Source: Burkholderia sp. lig30
GTDB lineage: Bacteria; Pseudomonadota; Gammaproteobacteria; Burkholderiales; Burkholderiaceae
Length of the DNA: 64,000 nucleotides
Assembly (NCBI RefSeq): GCF_000687455.2
Contig: NZ_JGVW01000074.1
Coordinates: forward strand, 20,818-84,817
Reading direction: 5' to 3'
Shown: piece after piece, positions 9,119 through 17,696 of the stretch
Position numbering within the stretch: position 1 is the first letter of the stretch
Layout: every line of letters starts with the position of its first letter
The notes under the pieces: model-generated
Told to the model about the DNA's origin: nothing
What the model saw: only the letters and a program-made list of their open reading frames with translations
The model's database searches: none
Program-made: the position numbers and the translations under genes

Positions 9119-10048
9119 ATGAACCATGAAGTCATCGTCACGTGCGCCGTGACCGGCGCGGGCGACACCGTCGGCAAGCATCCGGCGATTCCCGTCACGC
9201 CGAAGGAGATCGCCGCCGCGGCAATCGAGGCCGCGAAGGCGGGCGCGACGGTCGCGCACTGTCACGTGCGCGATCCGCAAAGCGGGCGCGGCAGCCGCGA
9301 TCCGCACCTGTACCGCGAGGTGGTCGACCGGATTCGCTCGGCCGGCGTCGACATCATCATCAACCTGACCGCCGGGATGGGCGGCGATCTGGAGATCGGG
9401 CCGGGCGATGAGCCGATGCGCTTCGGCCGCGGCACGGATCTCGTCGGCGGGCTCGCGCGGCTCGCGCATATTGAGGAGTTGCTGCCGGAGATCTGCACGC
9501 TCGATTGCGGCACGCTGAATTTCGGCGACGGCGACTTCATCTACGTGTCGACGCCCGCGCAGCTGCGCGCCGGCGCGAAGCGCATCCAGACGCTCGGTGT
9601 GAAGCCGGAGCTGGAGATCTTCGACACCGGGCATCTGTGGTTCGCGAAGCAGCTGCTGACGGAAGGCCTGCTCGACGCGCCGCCGCTCTTCCAGCTCTGC
9701 CTCGGCATTCCATGGGGCGCGCCTGCCGACACCGGCACGATGAAGGCGATGGTCGACAACCTGCCGCCGGGCGCGCAGTGGGCCGGCTTCGGCATCGGGC
9801 GGATGCAGATGCCGATGGTCGCGCAGGCGATGCTGCTCGGCGGTCACGTCCGGGTCGGCCTCGAGGACAACCTGTGGCTCGATCGCGGCGTGCCCGCGTC
9901 GAACGGCGCGCTTGTCGAGCGCGCGCGCGACATCGTCGAACGCCTCGGCGCGCGGGTGCTGACGCCGGCCGAGGGGCGCCGCACGCTCGGCCTGCCGCCG
10001 CGCGGCGAGCGTCCGCTCGAACGCCGCGCGCTCGCCAAATTCGCGTGA
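9119..10048 (+). CDS. cdhC: 3-dehydrocarnitine cleavage enzyme (BKACE/DUF849 family)
   Basis: 309 residues of the beta-keto acid cleavage enzyme family, which use acetyl-CoA and a metal ion to split beta-keto acids. In carnitine catabolism the reaction turns dehydrocarnitine plus acetyl-CoA into betainyl-CoA and acetoacetate. Visible family signatures are T-C-A-V-T-G-A-G-D near residue 8, the metal-binding H-C-H-V-R-D-P near residue 44, and [13 protein letters not shown] at 9119 is used because the residues upstream do not match the family. It lies 76 nt after caiX and before a carnitine dehydrogenase, which is the main basis for choosing carnitine over other BKACE substrates. Confidence 0.88.
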   Translation: MNHEVIVTCAVTGAGDTVGKHPAIPVTPKEIAAAAIEAAKAGATVAHCHVRDPQSGRGSRDPHLYREVVDRIRSAGVDIIINLTAGMGGDLEIGPGDEPMRFGRGTDLVGGLARLAHIEELLPEICTLDCGTLNFGDGDFIYVSTPAQLRAGAKRIQTLGVKPELEIFDTGHLWFAKQLLTEGLLDAPPLFQLCLGIPWGAPADTGTMKAMVDNLPPGAQWAGFGIGRMQMPMVAQAMLLGGHVRVGLEDNLWLDRGVPASNGALVERARDIVERLGARVLTPAEGRRTLGLPPRGERPLERRALAKFA

Positions 10049-10124
10049 CGGTTCCCCATGTGGCGGCGTTCGCGCACGTGCCGCGGATGCCGCCGCTTTC
10101 TTCCCCGTTTTCGAGGATGCGCTT

Positions 10125-11093
10125 GTGATGGACGTGACGACAGACATCAGGACATTCGCCGCAATCGGCACCGGCGTGATCGGCAGCGGGTGGGTCGCCC
10201 GCGCGCTCGCCAACGGTCTCGACGTGGTGGCATGGGACCCCGCGCCCGACGCCGAGCGGCAATTGCGCGCGAACGTCGCAAATGCATGGCCCGCGCTCGA
10301 GCGCGCCGGCCTGAAGCCGGGCGCCGATCCGGCGCGCCTGCGGTTCGTGACGACGATCGAGGCCTGCGTGGCGGACGCGGATTTCGTGCAGGAAAGCGCG
10401 CCCGAACGCGAGGCGCTCAAGCGCGAGCTGCACGCGCAGATCGGCCGCGCGGCGAGGCCCGACGCGATCGTCGCGTCGTCGACCTCAGGCCTCCTGCCGT
10501 CGGATTTCTACGCGCACGCGGCGCATCCGGCCCGCTGCGTGGTCGGCCATCCGTTCAATCCGGTGTATCTGCTGCCGCTCGTCGAGGTGCTCGGCGGCGC
10601 GCGTACGTCGCCCGACGCGGTCGAGGCGGCGATGCGGATCTATCGCGGTCTCGGCATGCGGCCGTTGAGGGTCCGCAAGGAAGTGCCCGGCTTCATCGCC
10701 GACCGGCTGCTCGAAGCGTTGTGGCGCGAGGCGCTGCACCTGGTCGACGAAGGTGTCGCGACGACCGGCGAAATCGACGACGCGATCCGCTTCGGCGCGG
10801 GCATTCGCTGGTCGTTCATGGGGACTTTCCTGACCTATACGCTCGCCGGCGGCGACGCCGGCATGCGACACTTCATGCGGCAGTTCGGTCCGGCGCTCGA
10901 ACTGCCCTGGACGAAACTCGTCGCGCCGCCGCTGACCGACCGGCTGATCGACCGTGTCGTCGAGGGCACGGCCGAGCAGCAGGGCGCGCGCAGCATCAAG
11001 GCGCTGGAGCGCTATCGCGACGAGTGCATTACGGAGGTGCTGCGCGCGATCGGCGAAGTCAAGGCGCGGCACGGGATGCGATTCGAGGATTAG
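10125..11093 (+). CDS. cdhA: L-carnitine 3-dehydrogenase
   Basis: 322-residue member of the 3-hydroxyacyl-CoA dehydrogenase superfamily oxidising L-carnitine to 3-dehydrocarnitine with NAD+. It has an N-terminal Rossmann glycine motif G-T-G-V-I-G-S-G-W (about 16-24), the [14 protein letters not shown] signature near residue 143 with the catalytic His, and a helical C-terminal domain beginning V-P-G-F-I-A-D-R-L. Two adjacent ATGs (10125 and 10128) are possible starts. Located between the cleavage enzyme and the thioesterase, it completes the CdhA-B-C set. Confidence 0.88.
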   Translation: MMDVTTDIRTFAAIGTGVIGSGWVARALANGLDVVAWDPAPDAERQLRANVANAWPALERAGLKPGADPARLRFVTTIEACVADADFVQESAPEREALKRELHAQIGRAARPDAIVASSTSGLLPSDFYAHAAHPARCVVGHPFNPVYLLPLVEVLGGARTSPDAVEAAMRIYRGLGMRPLRVRKEVPGFIADRLLEALWREALHLVDEGVATTGEIDDAIRFGAGIRWSFMGTFLTYTLAGGDAGMRHFMRQFGPALELPWTKLVAPPLTDRLIDRVVEGTAEQQGARSIKALERYRDECITEVLRAIGEVKARHGMRFED

Positions 11094-11116
11094 CGTAAAC
11101 AAGCCCTGACCGAACC

Positions 11117-11626
11117 ATGACCGAAGACACGCCACTGACGATTTACCGCGACGTCGTGCGGCCCGAATGGGTCGATTACAACGGGCATCTGCGCGATGCG
11201 TTCTACCTGCTGATCTACAGCTTCGCGACCGACGCGCTGCTCGACCGCATCGGTCTCGACGACGCCGCGCGCAAGGCCCGGCGGCGTTCGGTCTATACGC
11301 TCGAGGCGCACATCAACTATCTGCGCGAGATCAAGGAGGGGCAGCGCGTGCGCGTCGACGCGCGCGTGCTCGCGAGCGACGCGAAACGCATGCATCTGTA
11401 TCTGGAGATGTTCGCCGACGGGATCGACGCGCCGGTCTGCGCGAGCGAACAGATGCTGCTGCACGTCGACACCCGTGACGGCTCGAAGGCCGCGCCGTTC
11501 GATGCGGATGTCTCCGAGCGCATCGCCGCATTGCACGCGCTGCAGCGCGCATGTCCGGCGCCGACTCATGCGGGGCGCGTGATCGGCTTGCCGGCACACA
11601 GCCAGCACGGCACGGCGGCCGTGTGA
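11117..11626 (+). CDS. cdhB: betainyl-CoA thioesterase (4-HBT hotdog fold)
   Basis: 169 residues with the 4-hydroxybenzoyl-CoA thioesterase-type signature V-D-Y-N-G-H-L-R-D-A-F-Y near residue 18, including the catalytic acidic residue, followed by the E-A-H-I-N-Y-L-R-E strand. In the carnitine pathway it hydrolyses betainyl-CoA to glycine betaine and CoA. It starts 23 nt after cdhA, so it is very probably in the same transcript. Gene order here is caiX-cdhC-cdhA-cdhB. Confidence 0.85.
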   Translation: MTEDTPLTIYRDVVRPEWVDYNGHLRDAFYLLIYSFATDALLDRIGLDDAARKARRRSVYTLEAHINYLREIKEGQRVRVDARVLASDAKRMHLYLEMFADGIDAPVCASEQMLLHVDTRDGSKAAPFDADVSERIAALHALQRACPAPTHAGRVIGLPAHSQHGTAAV

Positions 11627-11648
11627 CGCGCGTTTGCTCTGGTATTCG

Positions 11649-11678
11649 AAAAAGCGCCCGGACGCGATGCGTCCGGGC
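11649..11678 (-). terminator. intrinsic terminator, distal of two
   Basis: Perfect 10-bp stem (gcccggacgc / gcgtccgggc, 3-nt loop) with a run of five A on the left side, which reads as a U-tract for minus-strand transcripts coming from the DUF4148 gene. It may also cap cdhB transcripts from the other side, though no plus-strand U-tract follows. Confidence 0.7.
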
Positions 11679-11707
11679 GAAGCCGCCCCATACGGAGCGA
11701 CGGAGGT

Positions 11708-11740
11708 AAAAAAAGACGAGCCCGGCAACCGGGCTCGTCT
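11708..11740 (-). terminator. strong intrinsic terminator of the DUF4148 gene
   Basis: Perfect 12-bp stem (agacgagcccgg / ccgggctcgtct) with a CAA loop and seven consecutive A on the left, i.e. a U7 tract on the minus strand. It sits 48 nt past the stop codon at 11788. Confidence 0.88.
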
Positions 11741-11787
11741 GGATGCGTCATGCGCGATGCGCGGTGCCCGTAACGGGCACGCCGGGC

Positions 11788-12093
11788 TTAATGACCGAAG
11801 AAGATCGAATCGCGCGCGTTGGCCACCGCAGCGACCGGCGCCGGGCTGCCTGCACGTGCGACCGGCGCTGCCTGCGCGCCGTAGCCGCTGGTGTCGGCGC
11901 CTTGCGTGCGCGCTTCCGCAGCCTGGATGTCTTCCGGGTAGTACGGGCTTGCTGCGCCCGGCTGGTAGCCGGCCTTCTCGAGCTGAACCAGTTCCTCGCG
12001 CACTTGCGCGCGGCTCACGTTGCTTTGCGCGAATGCGCCGAACGAAGCGGACAGGGCGGTTGCGGCAACAACTGCAAAAACGAGCGACTTCAT
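11788..12093 (-). CDS. DUF4148 domain-containing periplasmic protein
   Basis: 101 residues with a clear signal peptide (M-K-S-L-V-F-A-V-V-A-A-T-A-L, cleavage after A-F-A near residue 22) followed by the DUF4148 pattern S-R-A-Q-V-R-E-E-L-V-Q-L-E-K-A-G-Y and a P-Y-Y-P-E-D-I-Q-A-A-E-A-R block. Function is unknown; the family is expanded in Burkholderia and often stress-responsive. The upstream region is AT-rich and the gene ends in two tandem terminators, suggesting an abundant monocistronic mRNA. Confidence 0.85.
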   Translation of the reverse strand: MKSLVFAVVAATALSASFGAFAQSNVSRAQVREELVQLEKAGYQPGAASPYYPEDIQAAEARTQGADTSGYGAQAAPVARAGSPAPVAAVANARDSIFFGH

Positions 12094-12454
12094 GATTACC
12101 TACCTCCGGTGTTTTATAAGGTTCGCTTTCGATACGATGTCTTAAGCGATTGGCTAAATCTTAGTCACCGGAGGCGCTAGGGTAAACGCTGCTTTTGGCT
12201 AAAGATTGTTGCTTAAACTGTAAATATCACGCGAGACGAAAGCCTTTCATTATTCTTTCGTTTCAGTGCGCGCAATAAGTGTGACGAATTCGTGACATGC
12301 GATCCGGCCGTTGACGTGTATTCGGCGTGGCTGCCGCCGCACTGCGGCCCGGTGGGATCGAGTGCGATCTCGACGAACTGCGCGGGGATGCGGTGCGCGT
12401 GGCGGACAAGCAAGGGAACGGATCGGGTGATCCGGTGCTGCGCCGGACGGGCGC
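12094..12454. promoter_or_regulatory. intergenic region between DUF4148 and DUF3331 genes
   Basis: 361 nt. The stretch 12100-12290 is distinctly AT-rich for this genome and is the likely promoter region of the minus-strand DUF4148 gene (GGAGGTAGG lies just before its ATG on that strand). Nothing coding was recognised in the remainder. Confidence 0.4.
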
Positions 12455-12826
12455 TTACTTGCCGCCGGACAGGCCGAGCACTTCGGCTGCGGAGATCATC
12501 GCGGCGGCGTTGGCGGGGGCCGGGCGCTCGGCCGGGCGGAACACCTCGTCTCCGCGCTGGATCACCTGGCGCGACAGCGCGCAGGTGCCGGTGCGCTGCG
12601 CAAAGCGGCGGCGCCACCGTTGCTCGCCGTAGTGACAGCGGCCGGGTTCGACCCAGCGGACGACGAGCAGCGTGTCGGAGCGTTCGAGAATTTCGACGTG
12701 GACGTCGTCAGGATCGAGCACTGGCATGGGTTTGGAGGACATCATTTGCCGTTTCCCAAAGCTCGCGCGGTCTCGCTGCAGGCAGTGGCTGCGACTGTCT
12801 GAAGTCGATTCCGTAGCGGTTTCCAT
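12455..12826 (-). CDS. DUF3331 domain-containing protein
   Basis: About 123 residues. The core matches the DUF3331 pattern: I-L-E-R-S-D-T-L-L-V-V-R-W-V-E-P-G-R-C-H-Y-G-E-Q-style strand followed by R-R-F-A and a G-D-E-V-F-R-P motif near the end. Function is unknown, with members mostly in Burkholderiales. The start is uncertain: ATG 12826 lacks an obvious ribosome site, while an ATG pair near 12746 has GGGAAA upstream and would give about 97 residues. Confidence 0.7.
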   Translation of the reverse strand: METATESTSDSRSHCLQRDRASFGKRQMMSSKPMPVLDPDDVHVEILERSDTLLVVRWVEPGRCHYGEQRWRRRFAQRTGTCALSRQVIQRGDEVFRPAERPAPANAAAMISAAEVLGLSGGK

Positions 12827-12939
12827 AAGAAGTGCGCTAAATGTAAGCGCACGCGCGCGGAAAAAACATCCTGCCTGGATCGAATTACCTTTTGCCGATT
12901 CAGAAACAATCGGCGGGCATTCTCGAGAAAAGCGCAGAC

Positions 12940-12968
12940 AAAAATGCCCCGGATCGGGAGATCCGGGG
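12940..12968 (-). terminator. intrinsic terminator of the D-amino-acid dehydrogenase gene
   Basis: Nine-bp perfect stem (ccccggatc / gatccgggg, GGGA loop) with AAAAA on the left, giving a minus-strand U-tract. It is positioned about 80 nt past the stop at 13051. Confidence 0.75.
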
Positions 12969-13050
12969 TGGCAAACGTGAGTCGTGCCGTTCCGCTTGAT
13001 TCGCGAAGGCCTGTTGCCGTTATTGGCGGGAACGGACCCTGCACGACTAC

Positions 13051-14292
13051 TCAGAAGCGGTCGGCGCGATACGGCGTGGGATCGGTGAACGGCGTTTCGC
13101 CCGTCATCATCTCCGCGAGCAGCCGCCCCGTGACCGGGCCGAGCGTCAGGCCATGATGGTTGTGCCCGAACGCGAACCAGAGCCCGCGATGCGCGGGCGC
13201 GGGGCCGATTACCGGGCGCATGTCCGGCGTGCACGGCCGGAAGCCGAGCCACGGTTGCGGATCGAGCCGCTCGCCGAGCCGGAACAGCGGCCGCGCGAGG
13301 CGCTCGGCGCGTTCGAGCTGCACGCCGGTCGGCGCGACCTGGCGCCGCGCGATCTCGACGCCGGTGGTCAGGCGCAGGCCGCGCTGCATCGGCGCAATCA
13401 CGTACCCGGCTTCGCGATCGACGATCGGCGCGGAGGGCGTGCTCTGCGCGGTCGGCGCGTAGTGCATGTGATATCCGCGCTTCTCGCGCAGCGGAATGCG
13501 GTAGCCGAACTTCGCGAACACGGTGTCCGACCACGGCCCGAGCGCGACCACGACGGCGGGCGCCGCGGCGGTGCCGTCGCGCGTCGCGACCTGCCAGCCG
13601 GGCGAGCGCGCGTCGAGGCTCGCGGCGTCGCCGTCGAGCAGCGTGCCGCCGCCTTGCTCGAAGAGCCGCGCATACGCTTTCACGAGGCCGCCCGGATCGA
13701 CGACGCTTTTCGGATCGAGCCAGTGCAGCGCGCCGCAGAAGCCGGGCGCGAGGCTCGGCTCCTGCGCGAGCAGCGCCGTCGCATCGAGCGGCGCGACGCG
13801 CAGGCCGTGCCGGCGCGCGGTCTGCGTGGCCTCGGCGATGCCGCGCTCGAATGCGGCCGGGGTGCGGAAGGCCTCCATCCAGCCGCTCGCGCGAATCAGC
13901 GCGTTCGCGCCGGCGCGTGCGATCAGCGCGTCGTGCTCGACGATGCAGCGCTCGATCAGCGGCAGCATGTCTCGCGCGGCCGCCGCGTGGCGCTGCGGCG
14001 CGGATTCCCACCAGAAGCGCGCGAGCCACGGCGCGAATGCCGGCAGCGACGCGCTGTGCCAGTAGAGATCGGTGGAGCGGTTCAACGCGTAGCGCAACAG
14101 CGTGAGCGGGCTGCGCGGAAACGGGTACGGCTCGACCGACGAGCGCTCGATCAGTCCCGCGTTGCCGAAGCTCGTGCCTTCGCCGGGGGCGCCGCGATCG
14201 AGCAGCGCGACCTTGTGTCCGCGATCCTGAAGATGAAGGGCGGCCGACACGCCGACGATGCCCGCGCCCAAAACGATCACGTCGAAATCCAT
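13051..14292 (-). CDS. FAD-dependent D-amino acid dehydrogenase (DadA-like)
   Basis: 413 residues of the DAO/DadA flavoprotein family. N-terminal FAD-binding V-I-V-L-G-A-G-I-V-G-V-S-A-A is followed by the acidic-strand end L-L-D-R-G. A G-T-S-F-G-N-A-G motif lies near residue 40, typical of DadA-type dehydrogenases, and the C-terminal P-C-T-P-D-M-R-P-V-I-G and F-A-F-G-H-N-H-H-G-L-T-L-G-P block closes the FAD site. It would deaminate D-amino acids, passing electrons to the quinone pool at the inner membrane face. The gene stands alone, so the true substrate (D-alanine, hydroxy-D-proline or other) is open. Confidence 0.85.
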   Translation of the reverse strand: MDFDVIVLGAGIVGVSAALHLQDRGHKVALLDRGAPGEGTSFGNAGLIERSSVEPYPFPRSPLTLLRYALNRSTDLYWHSASLPAFAPWLARFWWESAPQRHAAAARDMLPLIERCIVEHDALIARAGANALIRASGWMEAFRTPAAFERGIAEATQTARRHGLRVAPLDATALLAQEPSLAPGFCGALHWLDPKSVVDPGGLVKAYARLFEQGGGTLLDGDAASLDARSPGWQVATRDGTAAAPAVVVALGPWSDTVFAKFGYRIPLREKRGYHMHYAPTAQSTPSAPIVDREAGYVIAPMQRGLRLTTGVEIARRQVAPTGVQLERAERLARPLFRLGERLDPQPWLGFRPCTPDMRPVIGPAPAHRGLWFAFGHNHHGLTLGPVTGRLLAEMMTGETPFTDPTPYRADRF

Positions 14293-15085
14293 GGCATCCT
14301 GAAACGGTTACGGTTGGAAAGTCAAAAACGATCGGCACTGCGCATGCGTCGCGAGCGGGGCATCCGCTCACATCGGCCGCCGACGCCCTCCGGTGTCGGT
14401 CGCGCGTGTGCGGCGCAGCGCGCGGGTGCTGCCGTGACGCGCTGTTCGGCGACGCGTATCGCTTGCCGGCGAAAACTGCCGCTTGCGCCGCATTGAAGAT
14501 TAACAGGTGTGGATCGCCGTGGCTGTTCACACCAAAAATGCCTGTGCGCGGAATGACGGGCGTCGTGTGGCTTCGCGATGGCTGCGTGTGTGCGCGGCGC
14601 TAAAGGTTGTCCGGTTCGTGCCGAAAACAGATGAGGGAGTCGCATCTTTTCTGTCGGACGCGGCACGATCCGTTCGAATCGCGAGCGGTGGGTCGGATTG
14701 ATCGGACGAATAAGCCGTCGCTCAGGCGGAATTTCCGTATTGAGACGCATTCCTGTCGCGAAGGCCGCCGTATACGGCGGGTTTCCGGAAAACTTTAGGT
14801 CGAATTTCGATTTTCTTTTTGGCGAGCAACGGCTGAATGTTGGCTCTCCATACTGTTTCCTTCTGTCCGGGAACGCGAGAAAATCACGGTTTTGGAAGAC
14901 GTCATTCAAAGAAGCCCCGCGGGCTCCGCGTGCCAGCCCGTTCCCATCCCCGGATGTGAACGCAGCAAGGCGAAGCGGACTGCGACCGAGGGCTCGCCGT
15001 CGACACGACCGGGCAGCCGCCGTGCGCACCTGCAGGGCGGCTACTGCGTCCGACGTACACAATAAAGGTTCCGCCTCAACTGACC
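14293..15085. promoter_or_regulatory. long divergent intergenic region
   Basis: 793 nt between the D-amino-acid dehydrogenase start and the globin-coupled sensor start, with mixed GC content and an AT-richer part at about 14600-14900. Frames here lack family resemblance and have poor codon bias, so no gene is called. Promoters for both flanking genes must lie here. No recognisable RNA or operator was seen. Confidence 0.4.
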
Positions 15086-17596
15086 ATGTCTGCTCTTGTT
15101 AATTTCGACAAGCGAAAAGCATTTGTCGCATTCTCGGCCGTTGACGAAAACTATCTCAGGAATTTTCACGCTTCGCTCGACGAGCTGGCGCCGGGTTTCG
15201 TGGACGCTTTTTACGAACACCTGAAGGGATTCGACGAAACCGCGCACCTGCTGGGCGACGAGACGACGGTCGCGCGCCTCAAGGAGAGCCAGCGCCACTA
15301 TTTCTCGATGCTGACGTCCGGCAAGTATGACCGCGAGTACTTCGAGCACCGCCTTCGGGTCGGCACGGTCCACGCGAAGGTCGGACTGTCGCCGGAGTGG
15401 TACACGGGCGCGTACAGCCACTATCTCGTCAACCTGCTCCCGGAAATCGCACAGCGCATCGGCCCGAACGAGCCGGATTTCCTGCCGACGATCCAGGCGA
15501 TCCTCAAGATCCTGCTGGTCGACATCGGGCTCGCGATCGACAGCTACATCATCGAGCGCGACGAGCGGATTGCGAGCCTGCGCGGCTTCGAAACCGCATT
15601 CGCGAACCTGCCGTTCGGCACGCTGGTAGTATCGCCGGATCTTCGCATCCTGTTCGCGAACCGCGCATGCGAAACGTTGTTCGACATCAAGCCCGAGCAG
15701 CTGTGCGACGTGTCGCTCGACCGCGTGATGGCGGTCGACGTGCTGCGGGACCTGATCGCCCGCGCGCTGCACGAGCCGAAGGCGCGCGCGGAAACGGCGC
15801 TGCGCCTGTCCGATCGCCCCGCGCAGCTGGCGGTGCCGGTTGCGCTGACGGTCACGAAGCTGCCGCTGGGCCAGGATCAGCACGATGAACGGCTGCTGAT
15901 CGTGATCGAGGACCTGCGCAAGCAGACCCGGCTGGAGAAGGACCTGCTCAACGCGCAAGCGGTCGCCGGCATCGGCAACTGGCACATCAACTTCATGACC
16001 GGCAAGGTCACGCTGTCGCCGGAGGCATACCGGATCTACGAATGGCCGCAGGACGAGACGTTCGACCGCGCGTCGTTCCTGCGCTGCGTGCATCCGGAGG
16101 ATCGTGCGGACGTCCAGGCCGCATGGGACATCGCACTGACCGGCAAGCCGCTGAAAATCGAGCACCGCGTCAACATCGCATGGGCCGTGCGGTGGGTCGA
16201 GACGCGCGGCGTGATCGAGCGCGACGCGAGTGGGCGGCCGATTCGCGGGATCGGCACGGTATACGACATCACGGAGCGCAAGCTCGCCGAAAACGACATC
16301 GAGCGGCTGGCGTTCTACGACACGCTGACCGGTCTGCCGAACCGCTCCCAGGCGATGATCCAGCTTCAGCGCACGCTCGACGCCGCGCGCGCGTCGCGCG
16401 AGCAGGCGGCGGTGCTGTTCATCGATCTCGATCGGATGAAGGAGATCAACGATACGCAGGGTCACGCCACCGGCGACGAGATCCTGCGCCACGTCGGCGA
16501 GCGGCTGGGCGCCGTGCTGCACGAAGGCGAGACGCTCGCCCGCCTCGGCGGCGACGAGTTCATCGCGATTCTCGGCCCGACGAGCCGCGCCGCGGCGGCC
16601 GAAACCGCCGCTCGTCTGCTGAAGGCCATCACGCTGCCGTTCGCGGTCAACGGCATGTCGTTTACGATCGGCATGAGCGTCGGCGTCGCGATCTTTCCGG
16701 ATGACGGCGAATCCGCCGACAACTTGCTGCGGCACGCCGACACCGCGATGTACTGCGCGAAAGCGCAGGGCGGCCGCGCGTCGCTCTTCTATCACCCGCG
16801 GATGAGCGACGACGTGCAGCGTTCGGTCGCGCTCGGGCGGCGTCTCGAAGTGGCGATCAAGGAACAGCGCCTGCACCTGAACTACCAGCCGAAGATCTGC
16901 CTCGCGACCGGCACGCTGTCCGGCATCGAGGCGCTCGCGCGCTGGGTCGACGACGAGCTGGGGCCGGTCAGCCCCGCCGAGTTCATTCCGGTGGCGGAGG
17001 AGCGCGGCCTGATCGGCGCGCTGGGCGACTGGGTGCTCGCCGAGGCGAGCCGCCAGGTGTGCCGGTGGCGGCGCGCCGGATTCGATTTCCCGCACCGCGT
17101 TGCCGTCAACGTGTCGACGTGGCAGCTCGCCGACGAGGATTTCGTGCGCCGCGCGATCGCCCAGGTCGAGCAGGCGGGCGTCCACACGTCGTCGATCGAG
17201 CTCGAGATCACCGAGTCGATGATGATGCACGACCCGAAAAAAGCGCGGGACATGGCCGAGCAGCTCGTCGGCGCGGGTTTCTCGCTGTCGATCGACGACT
17301 TCGGCACGGGCTATTCGTCGCTCGCGCAACTGAAGCACTTCCCGATCGACCGGCTCAAGATCGACCAGTCGTTCGTCCGCGACATGTCGGACGATCCCGC
17401 GAGCCGCACGATCGTCAAGACGATCATCGGCATGGCCAAGGCACTGCATCTTCGCACGGTCGCGGAGGGCGTCGAGACGCGTGCGCAGTCGGACGATCTG
17501 CTTCACCTCGGCTGCGACGAAGCGCAAGGCTATTACGTTGCGCGACCGATGAGCGCTCAGGAGTTCACCGCCCGGTGGCTTAGCCGGGCCGCCTAG
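15086..17596 (+). CDS. globin-coupled oxygen sensor with PAS-PAS-GGDEF-EAL (c-di-GMP turnover)
   Basis: 836-residue soluble signalling protein. Residues 1-155 form a sensor globin: F-V-D-A-F-Y-E-H-L near 40 and the proximal haem histidine in V-G-T-V-H-A-K-V-G-L near 95, as in DosC/HemAT sensors. Two PAS-like segments follow (about 165-285 and 290-400, the second ending D-I-T-E-R-K). The GGDEF domain has an intact G-G-D-E-F at 488-492, but the position of the RxxD inhibitory site reads H-E-G-E, so product inhibition is probably absent. The EAL domain keeps E-A-L near 612, N-V-S, E-I-T-E-S and D-D-F-G-T-G-Y-S-S, so both activities look competent. The ATG lacks a good ribosome site nearby. It is followed 100 nt later by an aerotaxis receptor. 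Confidence 0.92.
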   Translation: MSALVNFDKRKAFVAFSAVDENYLRNFHASLDELAPGFVDAFYEHLKGFDETAHLLGDETTVARLKESQRHYFSMLTSGKYDREYFEHRLRVGTVHAKVGLSPEWYTGAYSHYLVNLLPEIAQRIGPNEPDFLPTIQAILKILLVDIGLAIDSYIIERDERIASLRGFETAFANLPFGTLVVSPDLRILFANRACETLFDIKPEQLCDVSLDRVMAVDVLRDLIARALHEPKARAETALRLSDRPAQLAVPVALTVTKLPLGQDQHDERLLIVIEDLRKQTRLEKDLLNAQAVAGIGNWHINFMTGKVTLSPEAYRIYEWPQDETFDRASFLRCVHPEDRADVQAAWDIALTGKPLKIEHRVNIAWAVRWVETRGVIERDASGRPIRGIGTVYDITERKLAENDIERLAFYDTLTGLPNRSQAMIQLQRTLDAARASREQAAVLFIDLDRMKEINDTQGHATGDEILRHVGERLGAVLHEGETLARLGGDEFIAILGPTSRAAAAETAARLLKAITLPFAVNGMSFTIGMSVGVAIFPDDGESADNLLRHADTAMYCAKAQGGRASLFYHPRMSDDVQRSVALGRRLEVAIKEQRLHLNYQPKICLATGTLSGIEALARWVDDELGPVSPAEFIPVAEERGLIGALGDWVLAEASRQVCRWRRAGFDFPHRVAVNVSTWQLADEDFVRRAIAQVEQAGVHTSSIELEITESMMMHDPKKARDMAEQLVGAGFSLSIDDFGTGYSSLAQLKHFPIDRLKIDQSFVRDMSDDPASRTIVKTIIGMAKALHLRTVAEGVETRAQSDDLLHLGCDEAQGYYVARPMSAQEFTARWLSRAA

Positions 17597-17696
17597 CCTT
17601 TACGTCGATGGCCGCACGACGGCTCGGCCTGCGCCTCGACGGCGCGACGCGGCCGCTGCGTGCCATCCTGCTTAAACGTTTTCAGAATCCACGACG

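Noticed and set aside
15041..17527. 828-codon open frame on the minus strand
   Set aside because: Antisense to the globin-GGDEF-EAL gene, whose frame carries intact haem, GGDEF and EAL motifs.
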